The notes under the pieces: model-generated
The model's database searches: none
Told to the model about the DNA's origin: nothing
Seen by the model: only the letters and a program-made list of their open reading frames with translations
Made by a program: the position numbers and the translations under genes
In this document: piece by piece, positions 1-6,296 of the stretch
Layout: each line of letters opens with the position of its first letter
How positions within the stretch are numbered: position 1 is the first letter of the stretch
From: DATJXG01 sp035500455
GTDB lineage: Bacteria; Acidobacteriota; Terriglobia; Terriglobales; Acidobacteriaceae
NCBI GenBank assembly: GCA_035500455.1
Contig: DATJXG010000020.1
Coordinates: 1-6,796, forward strand
DNA length: 6,796 nucleotides
Direction: 5' to 3'

Positions 1-164
1 GTGATATGCGTGTACATTTTGGTCTGGGCCCGGAGGCGAAAATAGAATCTCTCGAAGTGCGCTGGCCCAGCGGATTAGTGGAAGAGTTCGCCGGGATCCC
101 GGTCGACGCGATTTCGACTCTGAAAGAAGGCGCCGGCCGAAAGCTCGTCCCGGGAAAGCTTTAG
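1..164 (+). CDS. C-terminal end of a CRTAC1-type ASPIC/UnbV-domain protein (5' partial)
   Basis: The gene enters from outside the window. The open frame is read from base 3 for 53 codons to a TAG at 162-164. The visible residues begin DMRVHFGLG and continue to EVRWPSG, which are the hallmark end motifs of the ASPIC/UnbV domain. A short tail ends in LVPGKL. The domain normally closes secreted proteins that carry FG-GAP/VCBS beta-propeller repeats, so the missing part is probably such a repeat region; this is inference. Its sequence is clearly homologous to the end of the neighbouring convergent gene (DLRIHFGLG, EIRWPSG), although the last 30 residues diverge. Only 2 bp separate the two stop codons. 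The precise role of the family in bacteria is unknown; calcium-dependent adhesion or extracellular binding is the usual suggestion. Confidence 0.85.
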   Translation, partial: DMRVHFGLGPEAKIESLEVRWPSGLVEEFAGIPVDAISTLKEGAGRKLVPGKL

Positions 165-166
165 CT

Positions 167-1978
167 TCACTTGCGACGCTCACCGCCACCGAATTGCATG
201 CTTCGCACCAGCCCCTCGCCTTCTTTCACGTAGATCAGTTGGTTGGGCTTTACGTTCTTCAAAGTATCCACTTGTCCGCTGGGCCAGCGAATCTCCAGCA
301 GATCCACTTTCTCGGCCTTGCCTAATCCGAAGTGAATACGCAGGTCGTTTTGCGAGATATAGCTTCCTCCGCTGCGCACTTCGTCCAACTGGGCGTGGGG
401 CTTGCTTTCCCCAGTCGCCTGGGTAACGCACTTGATCCGCGCCCCGATGCCGCTGCGGTTGGACTTGCTTCCGATGGTGCGAACCTTGATCCAGTTGTGG
501 CTCAGAGTGGAGTCGCAGCGCAGCAGTTGCGGGGTACCGTTGATGGTATTTACCACAACATCAATATCACCATCGTTATCAAAATCGCCGAAGGCACATC
601 CTCGCGCCGCCCTGGCGGTGGAGATCCCCGGTCCGGCTTTAAAGGAAACATCTTCGAAATGGCCGTTGCGCTGATTGAGATAAAGGAGTTTACGCTGTGC
701 ATAACCCGCCTCCGTCTTCAGTTGCTCCACTTCCGGATAGACGTGTCCATTGCACAGCAGGATGTCGGCCCAGCCGTCATTGTCAAAATCGATGAAGCCG
801 CACCCCCAGCCCAGGAACTGAGTGTGCATTCCCAGGCCGCCACTGAAAGTCGCATCCTCGAACTGGCCGCCACCCAGGTTGTGATACAGGGACGGAGTAT
901 CGCCGGCAAAGTTGGTCTTAACAATATCTAGATTGCCGTCGCAATCGTAGTCGGCCGCTGAGACGCCCATGCCTGCCTGAGGCTTGCCATCGGCGCTCAC
1001 GGCACATCCCGCGTCCAGGCCGATGTCCTGAAACTTTCCGTTTTTTTGGTTCTGATAGAGCGCGCTCGGTGTCGAGTCGTCGGCAACGTAGATGTCGGGC
1101 CAGCCGTCGTTGTCGAAATCGGCCACTAGCACGCCAAGTCCATAGGTTCCGTTGGCGCGGGTGACGCCAGCGCCCGCCGACACGTCAGTGAATGTCCCGT
1201 CCCCGTTGTTGTGGTAGAGGATGTTCTTCCCGCCGGTAAGCCCCGGAGGGCCGCACGCCACCAGTACACCTTTGTACATACAAGGCCCCGACTCCGGTAC
1301 CGGCGCGGTGGCCAGATCCAGGTCGATATAGTTTGCGACGAAAAGATCAAGGCGTCCGTCGCGGTCATAGTCAACAAACGCGCAGCCAGTGCCCCAGCGC
1401 GTCTTAGCGCCCGCGACTCCAGCCTTCTCACTTACGTCGGTGAAAGTTCCGTCGCCGTTGTTGTGGAAGAGAGCATTTTTTCCGTAGTAGGTGACAAAGA
1501 GATCCTCATACCCGTCGTTGTCGTAGTCTCCGATGCAGACTCCCTGTCCCCATCCTGTGTGCGCCAGGCCTGCCTTGGCAGTGACGTCGGTGAATGTGCC
1601 GTCGCGATTGTTTTTGAAAAGGTGGCAGTGCGGTTCCTGGCCGGCGGGAAATCCTTCCAGCCGCCAGCCATTAACCAGGAAGATATCTACCCACCCGTCA
1701 TTATCGTAATCGTAAAATGCGGCCCCGCAGCCGGTAGTCTCCAGCAGATATTTGTTCTTGTGCTCTCCGCCGAAGATGGTGGTCGCATTCAGGCCGGAGT
1801 CGGCCGCCACATCGATGAAGCTCACGCCCAGACCGCTGTCCGTTGCCGAGCCGGAAGGTGGAGAGACAGCGGGTAGGGGCGAGCCGAAACTGCGCATGGC
1901 GCCGAATAAGTCGGTAAGTGAGAATACGACGGCGGACCGGCTGAGGGATCTTAGAAATTTGCGGCGCGAAGACGGCAA
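167..1978 (-). CDS. Tat-exported CRTAC1-family protein with FG-GAP/VCBS repeats and ASPIC/UnbV domain
   Basis: This 603-residue protein is predicted to be exported folded. Residues 4-10 read SRRKFLR, a near-consensus twin-arginine motif, followed by a weakly hydrophobic stretch at about 13-28. Seven Asp-rich calcium-loop motifs of the D-x-D-x-D-G-x2-D type begin at residues 90, 151, 203, 287, 343, 397 and 465. Several are followed by NNGDGTFTDV-like strands, so an integrin-like beta-propeller is expected. C233 and C242 lie in the conserved CxYxG...CGPxGL segment of the family. The ASPIC/UnbV domain spans about 508-585 (GIGARIK, GGSYISQND, HFGLG, RWPSG). The start is TTG at 1976-1978. An in-frame TGA lies 18 nt upstream, and the next Met (28) would remove the Tat motif, so TTG is effectively forced. 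An AGG lies 9 nt before it as a modest ribosome site. Molecular function is unknown; extracellular binding or adhesion is likely. Confidence 0.93.
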   Translation of the reverse strand: MPSSRRKFLRSLSRSAVVFSLTDLFGAMRSFGSPLPAVSPPSGSATDSGLGVSFIDVAADSGLNATTIFGGEHKNKYLLETTGCGAAFYDYDNDGWVDIFLVNGWRLEGFPAGQEPHCHLFKNNRDGTFTDVTAKAGLAHTGWGQGVCIGDYDNDGYEDLFVTYYGKNALFHNNGDGTFTDVSEKAGVAGAKTRWGTGCAFVDYDRDGRLDLFVANYIDLDLATAPVPESGPCMYKGVLVACGPPGLTGGKNILYHNNGDGTFTDVSAGAGVTRANGTYGLGVLVADFDNDGWPDIYVADDSTPSALYQNQKNGKFQDIGLDAGCAVSADGKPQAGMGVSAADYDCDGNLDIVKTNFAGDTPSLYHNLGGGQFEDATFSGGLGMHTQFLGWGCGFIDFDNDGWADILLCNGHVYPEVEQLKTEAGYAQRKLLYLNQRNGHFEDVSFKAGPGISTARAARGCAFGDFDNDGDIDVVVNTINGTPQLLRCDSTLSHNWIKVRTIGSKSNRSGIGARIKCVTQATGESKPHAQLDEVRSGGSYISQNDLRIHFGLGKAEKVDLLEIRWPSGQVDTLKNVKPNQLIYVKEGEGLVRSMQFGGGERRK

Positions 1979-2085
1979 GAGACAGTACCTGGCCCCTCAG
2001 TTCCAGCGGAAGTTGCGACCTTCATTCTGCCGGACAGTAGCAAGCTTTTGCAAACTGGATCCCCACCCTAATCCCGGCCGCTAAA

Positions 2086-2104
2086 GGGGGCGCGCGACGC
2101 CCCC
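2086..2104. other. Perfect 7-bp GC hairpin in the divergent region
   Basis: GGGGGCG at 2086-2092 pairs exactly with CGCCCCC at 2098-2104 around a CGCGA loop. On the plus strand a T-rich patch (GTTTTCTTT) begins 10 nt past the stem, too far for a normal intrinsic terminator. On the minus strand only TTT follows after a short gap. Because it sits between divergent genes, a terminator role would be odd. A protein-binding site or a transcript-end structure from a non-coding RNA is possible, and so is chance in GC-rich DNA. Confidence 0.4.
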
Positions 2105-2301
2105 GGACGTACAAGTTTTCTTTCCGCGAGTCTCGCCCTGCGCTATTCTGTTTGCTTAAGAATTGAGTTCGTTTTCATCCCGGTTCGCCCGGGCCCGCAC
2201 GAGCGGTAAATGTCTGCATGTGGTGGTTTTGCTGCAGGCTTGGGGTTCCCGCTTGCATTTCCCGGGCGCCATCATTGCATGCGCGTGGATGGCTTCGTCC
2301 C

Positions 2302-2343
2302 ATGAATGAACTGCGGACAAAAACCCGGAGGCGATCGCTGTGA
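2302..2343 (+). CDS. Possible 13-codon leader ORF overlapping the trehalase start
   Basis: An ATG at 2302 opens MNELRTKTRRRSL and stops at TGA 2341-2343. The stop overlaps the trehalase GTG (2340-2342) and shares its last A with the following ATG (2343-2345). The trehalase ribosome site GGAGG lies inside it. Stop-start overlap of this kind is typical of translational coupling. However, its own ribosome site is weak (a GGATGG about 10 nt upstream), the peptide resembles nothing I know, and a short ORF of this size can arise by chance. Confidence 0.2.
   Translation: MNELRTKTRRRSL
2327..2331 (+). promoter_or_regulatory. Ribosome binding site of the trehalase gene
   Basis: GGAGG is a strong Shine-Dalgarno core. 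It lies 8 nt before the GTG at 2340 and 11 nt before the ATG at 2343. Spacing favours GTG, while codon preference favours ATG; the proteins differ by one residue. Confidence 0.7.
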
Positions 2344-4196
2344 TGGTCCGAATGGTACGCCCCGCGGTGGTTGCCGCGCTCTTCTTTCTTCTCACGTTTC
2401 CGGCGCGTCTGCGCGCCAGCCCCGCTCCTCCCGGTACCGATGAAGCAGCCGGCGGCCTGGCTCCGATTCTCCACTATATCGCTTCCGACTGGGACGTCCT
2501 GACCCGCTCCATGAGCCAATGTGACAGCATTGTGGATCCCAAACTCCCGGAAGCGGCCGTGCTCTATCTCCCGGCAGAATTTCCTGAACCCGCGGCGGTG
2601 AAAAAGCTGGAGCAAGACTGCAAAGTACACGTCATGCGCCTGCCGGATGTGATTGAGCATCCCGGACAAATTGATGTGAGCAAGATCTCCCCCCATGGGC
2701 TTCTGTATCTGCCGGAAAAATACGTCGTGCCAGGCGGACGCTTCAATGAAATGTACGGCTGGGACAGCTACTTCATTCTCTTGGGGCTGGTGCGTGACAG
2801 GCGTCTTGATCTGGCGCGCGGGATCGTGGAGAACTTTCTCTTCGAAATTGAACACTACGGCACGGTTCTCAATGCGAATCGCACCTACTACTTGAGCCGG
2901 TCGCAGCCGCCCTTCCTCACTTCCATGATCTTGGCGGTTTACCAGGCTGAGAAGGCGTCCGGCCATGACGACCGGCCGTGGCTGGAGCGCGCTTATGCAG
3001 TGGCGGCCAAAGACTACGGAAACTGGATTCAGGAGCCACATCTTGCCGGCCACACAGGCCTCTCCCGCTACTACGATTACGGCGACACTCCTGCTCCCGA
3101 GGGCTTGCAGGATGAAACTGGCTACTATCGCCAGGTTGCCGGCTACTTTCTGGTTCATCCTCAGCTGGCGGCAACCTATGTAGTGGAGCAAGGCAGCACA
3201 CAGGGCGCCGGGGCCGGCTACACGGTTCAGGTCTGTGGAGCGGCTACTACCACGGAACGCCCCGCTTGCGACACCTCGGGGACGATCAAGCTAACCGAGG
3301 ACTACTATCGCGGAGACCGCAGCATGCGGGAATCGGGGTTCGACGTTTCCTTCCGCTTCGGTCCCTACGGCGCAGCCACGCACCACTACGCTCCCGTATG
3401 CCTCAATTCCCTGCTCTACAAAACCGAAAAGGATCTGGAGAATATGAGCCGGATACTGGGCAAAGCCTCCGAGGCCGCCAAGTGGCGGGAGCGGGAGACC
3501 GCGCGACGGGCGCGAATCAATCGCTATCTGTGGGATGCCCAGCGGGGAATGTTTTTCGACTACAACTTCGAGACATCCACCCGGTCGAACTACGAATATG
3601 TAACTACGTTCTATCCGCTATGGGCCGGCCTTGCCAGCCCGGAGCAGGCACGGGCTGTGGCGGGACATTTGAAGGTCTTTGAGCGGCCCGGAGGATTGGT
3701 TACCAGCCCGAAGCAAACCGGCGGCCAGTGGGATTTTCCATACGGCTGGGCTCCGCTGCAGGTACTGGCGGTAGATGGGCTTCGCCACTACGGTTACAAC
3801 CAGGACGCCAGCCGGGTATCCCTCGAGTTCCTTTCGATCGTGGCGCAAAACTTCCGCCGCGAAGGTACGATTCGAGAAAAATACAACGTGGTGACCCGGT
3901 CCTCCGAGGCACAAGTGACGGCGGGATACCAAATCAACGTGGTCGGCTTCGGCTGGACGAACGGAGTTTTCCTTCAGCTTCTGCATGAGCTGCCGAAAGA
4001 CATGGTCGACAGCTTAGCGAAGGAACAGGACGCGCCCCTGCCGCCCCTCACTTCCCAGGATTCCCTGCCTGAAACTCTGTACCGTTTTCACGCCCGCGAT
4101 CTTCATCTCGTAATGAAACCGTCCGTACCAGAAACTTCTGTACGATTTCGGGTCTCAATCGATAGACACGAGCGCCACATACAAGGCGCCCGCTGA
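2340..4196 (+). CDS. treA: Secreted GH37 trehalase (alpha,alpha-trehalose to two glucose)
   Basis: This 618-residue protein opens with a signal peptide: MVRMVR, a hydrophobic core at about 8-20, and likely cleavage after ARLRA near residue 26. It should therefore act in the periplasm. Trehalase signature 1, PGGRFNEMYGWDSY, spans 131-144. NRTYYLSRSQPP follows at 180-191, and signature 2, QWDFPYGWAP, spans 463-472. The likely catalytic acid is D335 (ESGFDVS) and the base E513 (REKYN), by analogy with E. coli Tre37A D312 and E496. GFGWTNG is at 536-542. Two departures stand out. The glycine-rich GGGGEY lid expected before GFGWTNG is replaced by SSEAQVTAGYQINVV, with Gly aligned to the Glu. There is also an extra segment at about 285-325 with C299 and C310. 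The protein is longer than E. coli TreA (565 residues) and has an unassigned C-terminal tail after about 575. It is a clear GH37 member, but exact substrate preference is less certain. The gene stands alone on this strand. Confidence 0.93.
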   Translation: MMVRMVRPAVVAALFFLLTFPARLRASPAPPGTDEAAGGLAPILHYIASDWDVLTRSMSQCDSIVDPKLPEAAVLYLPAEFPEPAAVKKLEQDCKVHVMRLPDVIEHPGQIDVSKISPHGLLYLPEKYVVPGGRFNEMYGWDSYFILLGLVRDRRLDLARGIVENFLFEIEHYGTVLNANRTYYLSRSQPPFLTSMILAVYQAEKASGHDDRPWLERAYAVAAKDYGNWIQEPHLAGHTGLSRYYDYGDTPAPEGLQDETGYYRQVAGYFLVHPQLAATYVVEQGSTQGAGAGYTVQVCGAATTTERPACDTSGTIKLTEDYYRGDRSMRESGFDVSFRFGPYGAATHHYAPVCLNSLLYKTEKDLENMSRILGKASEAAKWRERETARRARINRYLWDAQRGMFFDYNFETSTRSNYEYVTTFYPLWAGLASPEQARAVAGHLKVFERPGGLVTSPKQTGGQWDFPYGWAPLQVLAVDGLRHYGYNQDASRVSLEFLSIVAQNFRREGTIREKYNVVTRSSEAQVTAGYQINVVGFGWTNGVFLQLLHELPKDMVDSLAKEQDAPLPPLTSQDSLPETLYRFHARDLHLVMKPSVPETSVRFRVSIDRHERHIQGAR

Positions 4197-4262
4197 CGGC
4201 CCGGGGAGCACACAGAGAGACGAGGAGCCACGTCGCAGCAGGAACGTTGCCTGTAGAGCCTC

Positions 4263-4292
4263 AGCCGCGTATCGCCAGGCAATACGCGGGCT
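4263..4292. terminator. Hairpin between convergent trehalase and FAH genes, possible bidirectional terminator
   Basis: CCGCGTAT at 4265-4272 pairs perfectly with ATACGCGG at 4282-4289. Pairing AGCC/GGCT instead, with one bulged G, extends it to a 10-bp stem bounded by 4263 and 4292. It starts one base beyond the FAH stop on the minus strand and lies 66 bp past the trehalase stop. Position between convergent genes fits termination in both directions. There is no U-tract on either side, so it is not a classical intrinsic terminator. Confidence 0.45.
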
Positions 4293-4293
4293 A

Positions 4294-5115
4294 TCACCCC
4301 ACCACGTTGCTTAGAGTTCCAATCGGCGGGATGGTGATGCGGATTTCATCGCCGTGCGTCAAGGTAAACGAATCGCCCGGCACGATGCCCGTCCCGGTCA
4401 GCAGAAAGCAGCCGCTGGGGAAACTGGCGCTGTGGTAAAGATATTTCACCAGCTGCGCCGGATCGCGCTTTAACTCGTTCAAACTTGTCGACCCCGAAAA
4501 CTCAGCCTTACCATTGCGCACGATTTCAATCTGTATTTCCGTTGAACGCGGCAGCGGCTCACTGGAAACCAGCACACACGGCCCCAGGGCGCAGCTGCGG
4601 TCGTAAACTTTGGCTTGCGGCAAATACAGCGGATTCTCCCCTTCAATGTCGCGCGAACTCATGTCATTGCCGACGGTATAGCCGATGATTTTCCCGCCCG
4701 GCGACACCAGCAGCGCCAGCTCCGGCTCGGGCACCGACCAGGTCGCATCACTCCGGATCGCCACTTTTTCTCCCGGCCCGACCACGCGGTGCGCCGTAGC
4801 CTTGAAAAAAAGCTCAGGACGTTCCGCTGTGTAAACGCGATCATAGAAGTCACCGCCACCTGCCGATTTCGACTCCTCCATGCGTGCGTCGCGACTGCGG
4901 TAGTAAGTAACTCCTGCGGCCCAAACCTCCTGGCTGCCGATGGGAGCCAGCAGCGCGGAGGGCTCCGCACAAGCCTTTGCCGCGCGGATAAGTTGCTTGA
5001 GATATTCGTGCAAGTCTTCGCGGGAAACCAGCGCGTCCCAGGACGGGCTCGCCACGGAGTAGTAGCGGCCATCCTGCTGAGCAAAGAAACCGTGAGCCGT
5101 GCGGTAAAGTTTCAC
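4294..5115 (-). CDS. FAH-superfamily enzyme, 2-keto-3-deoxy-D-arabinonate dehydratase-like
   Basis: With the GTG start at 5113-5115 the protein is 273 residues (MKLYRTAHG...). The TTG at 5137-5139 would add eight residues (MICYTADP) that look non-homologous. Neither start has a good ribosome site; a TACACT hexamer 9 nt before the GTG could make the message nearly leaderless, which is speculative. Numbered from the GTG, landmarks are VWAAGVTYYRSRDARMEES at 64-82, RPELFFKA at 99-106, the metal-ligand pair E130/E132 in VPEPELALL, D151 in GNDMSSRD, then ENPLYLPQAKVYD and the terminal GTGIVPGD...GTLSN. The RSRDARMEES and ENPLYLPQAKVYD signatures match the branch with archaeal 2-keto-3-deoxy-D-arabinonate dehydratase, which makes alpha-ketoglutarate semialdehyde. 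That assignment is from memory of the family. Other FAH activities (hydrolase, decarboxylase, aldolase) remain possible, and no pentose-oxidation gene is adjacent. It lies downstream of endonuclease IV on the same strand and could be co-transcribed with it. Confidence 0.85.
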   Translation of the reverse strand: MKLYRTAHGFFAQQDGRYYSVASPSWDALVSREDLHEYLKQLIRAAKACAEPSALLAPIGSQEVWAAGVTYYRSRDARMEESKSAGGGDFYDRVYTAERPELFFKATAHRVVGPGEKVAIRSDATWSVPEPELALLVSPGGKIIGYTVGNDMSSRDIEGENPLYLPQAKVYDRSCALGPCVLVSSEPLPRSTEIQIEIVRNGKAEFSGSTSLNELKRDPAQLVKYLYHSASFPSGCFLLTGTGIVPGDSFTLTHGDEIRITIPPIGTLSNVVG

Positions 5116-5143
5116 AGGATCAGCAGTGTAGCAAATCAACTGT

Positions 5144-5165
5144 GGCGCGGGCGCCCCCGCCCGCG
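5144..5165. repeat. REP-like GC palindrome upstream of the FAH gene
   Basis: CGCGGGC at 5146-5152 pairs perfectly with GCCCGCG at 5159-5165 around a GCCCCC loop, preceded by TGTGG. Read on the plus strand it would encode LWRGRPRPR. I recall that phrase recurring in spurious small ORFs of acidobacterial and related genomes, which suggests a dispersed intergenic repeat. Only one copy is visible here, so the repeat status is inferred. Confidence 0.4.
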
Positions 5166-5232
5166 AAAAGCGTCGATCTTCGAGAAAGGCTGCGGGAAAC
5201 CCACTTCATATTCGATCTGGTGTGGCAGCGAT

Positions 5233-5247
5233 GCGTCGCCGCGACGC
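5233..5247. other. Small hairpin just after the endonuclease IV stop codon
   Basis: GCGTCG at 5233-5238 pairs with CGACGC at 5242-5247 around a 3-nt loop, starting 4 bp past the endonuclease IV stop on the minus strand. It could stabilise the transcript 3' end or slow polymerase. There is no T-run, so termination is doubtful and read-through into the FAH gene is plausible. Confidence 0.3.
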
Positions 5248-5251
5248 CAGA

Positions 5252-6142
5252 CTACCCAGGCTTCGCCAGCTTTCTGAGCGTTTCCACATTCCGCCGGTCA
5301 TCGCCCGGCTCATCAATCGGCGTCTCCGCAATGAACGCCGCATGCGCCAGCCGCGGATCGTTCAACAGCCGGCGGAACGGTTCCAGTCCGATGCTTCCCC
5401 TCCCCACATGCTGATGCCGGTCCAGCTTCGAGCCGCGCGCCGCCTTCGCATCGTTGCAGTGCCATACCCGAACATTCTTCAGCCCGATGGTCTCATCCAG
5501 ATGTGCCAGCGTCTCCCGCATTCCCTTCTCGCTCACGATGTCGTAGCCCGCAACATGCGTGTGGCAGGTGTCAATACACGCGCCCACCGGCACCAAGCCC
5601 TTGAGATGCTCCAGCACCTCCGCCACCTGCTCGAAACTTGCGCCCAGCGAGTATTCCGCCCCGGCGCTGTTCTCAATGAGGATGGTCAACCCGCCCTTCG
5701 CCAGATCCAGGCCGTGCGCGGAAGCCGCAACCGCGGCCGACGTCTGCAAAAGGCCTCGTTCACGGTTAGCCCCGCGAAAGGATCCCGGATGCAGCACCAG
5801 GTAATCGGCACAGAGCATGAGCGCCCGCTCGATCTCACCGCGAAAGCCTTCGATCGACTTCTTTAAGAAGGATTCCGTCATGCTGGCCAGGTTGATCAGA
5901 TAATTGGTGTGGATCACCAGCGGCTGCAGATCGTACTTCTCCCGCAACCGGTTCAATTCGCCGCATTGTGGACGGCTCAGCTCATAAGGCGCCCACTGCC
6001 GCGGGCTGGAAGAAAATATCTGCAGCGTAGTACAGCCCAACCGGTAAGCGCGCTCCGCCGCGTTCTGCACTCCTCCCGCGATGGACGTATGTATGCCGAC
6101 GCGCCGAGAGACCGCCCCCAGCCGCCGTTTCGGCGCAGGCAA
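5252..6142 (-). CDS. nfo: Endonuclease IV (AP endonuclease, deoxyribonuclease IV)
   Basis: This cytoplasmic, Zn-dependent AP endonuclease acts in base excision repair, cutting 5' of abasic sites. From the TTG at 6140-6142 it is 296 residues, close to E. coli Nfo (285). The domain starts at RRVGIHTSIAGG (residue 13). All nine zinc ligands known from E. coli are present: H78, H118, E157, D191, H194, H228, D241, H243 and E273. Offsets are constant at +9, then +12, so the TIM-barrel is intact. Motifs include LVLHPGSF, IENSAG, CIDTCHTHVAGYD, HCNDAK and DRHQHVGRGSIG. The frame stays open to a TTG at 6320-6322, giving 356 residues, but the extra 60 residues look non-homologous. The TTG at 6142 has AGGA 10 nt upstream and a TATACT about 46 nt upstream; GTG at 6181 is another option. 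No strong start exists, so the N-terminus is uncertain. Confidence 0.93.
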   Translation of the reverse strand: MPAPKRRLGAVSRRVGIHTSIAGGVQNAAERAYRLGCTTLQIFSSSPRQWAPYELSRPQCGELNRLREKYDLQPLVIHTNYLINLASMTESFLKKSIEGFRGEIERALMLCADYLVLHPGSFRGANRERGLLQTSAAVAASAHGLDLAKGGLTILIENSAGAEYSLGASFEQVAEVLEHLKGLVPVGACIDTCHTHVAGYDIVSEKGMRETLAHLDETIGLKNVRVWHCNDAKAARGSKLDRHQHVGRGSIGLEPFRRLLNDPRLAHAAFIAETPIDEPGDDRRNVETLRKLAKPG

Positions 6143-6187
6143 TTTCAGGATGTCCTGCTCACTGGAAATGGAACGAGCCACGCCAAG

Positions 6188-6217
6188 AGTATAAGCGGCA
6201 GCGGCCCCGGCCAAACC
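6188..6217 (-). promoter_or_regulatory. Candidate promoter for endonuclease IV
   Basis: On the minus strand TATACT (6193 down to 6188) matches the -10 consensus at five of six positions. The best -35 is poor, TTTGGC or GTTTGG at 16-17 bp. Transcription would start near 6181, giving a leader of about 40 nt before the TTG at 6142. If real, this argues against the longer 6322 start. Confidence 0.3.
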
Positions 6218-6284
6218 GGCTTGAGGGAAGGGTTTTCCTTCGCGGAGTCCTTCGTGTACCTTGGTGCCCAGCGTGGTTGCATTG

Positions 6285-6296
6285 ACCGCATGCGGT
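6285..6296. promoter_or_regulatory. 12-bp perfect palindrome, possible operator
   Basis: ACCGCATGCGGT is its own reverse complement and is flanked by TTG on the left and TGAA on the right. It sits about 100 bp before the plus-strand promoter candidate and upstream of the preferred endonuclease IV start. A related core, CCGCATGC, recurs at 6369-6376. No known regulator is recognised. Confidence 0.25.

Larger units (their letters stand above)
1979..2339. other. Divergent intergenic region between the CRTAC1 gene and trehalase
   Basis: This 361-bp gap must hold the promoters of both flanking genes. I see no convincing protein-coding gene in it. The strongest structure is a GC hairpin at 2086-2104. 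A weak sigma70-like pair for the plus-strand gene is TTTCCG at 2121-2126 and TATTCT at 2144-2149 with 17-bp spacing. It matches consensus at only 3 and 4 of 6 positions, so it is not listed as a promoter. No clear promoter is seen for the minus-strand gene. A 13-codon ORF starting at 2302 runs into the trehalase start. Confidence 0.6.

Noticed and set aside
554..1720. Repeated DNA words such as CCGTCGTTGTCGAAATC, suggestive of an array
   Set aside because: They are irregularly spaced, inside a gene, and encode the calcium-loop repeats of a beta-propeller; this is not a CRISPR array.
1211..1876. A 221-codon plus-strand frame inside the CRTAC1 gene
   Set aside because: It is a mirror of the repeated Asp-Gly-Asp codons on the other strand; its Val/Ile-rich repeats follow directly from those repeats.
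2187..2194. GCCCGGGC palindrome
   Set aside because: An 8-bp palindrome is expected by chance in DNA of this GC content.
2156..2395. A 79-codon minus-strand frame in the trehalase upstream region
   Set aside because: It overlaps the trehalase signal-peptide region, has no good ribosome site and resembles nothing known.
2175..3191. A 338-codon open frame antisense to trehalase
   Set aside because: It overlaps a gene with unmistakable GH37 motifs and shows no domain or signal of its own. Long antisense frames are common in GC-rich coding DNA.
4615..5866. Plus-strand frames of 220 and 214 codons across the FAH and nfo genes
   Set aside because: Both are antisense to well-conserved enzymes. 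Their sequences are Arg/Pro-rich without recognisable motifs, and one runs through the intergenic palindrome.
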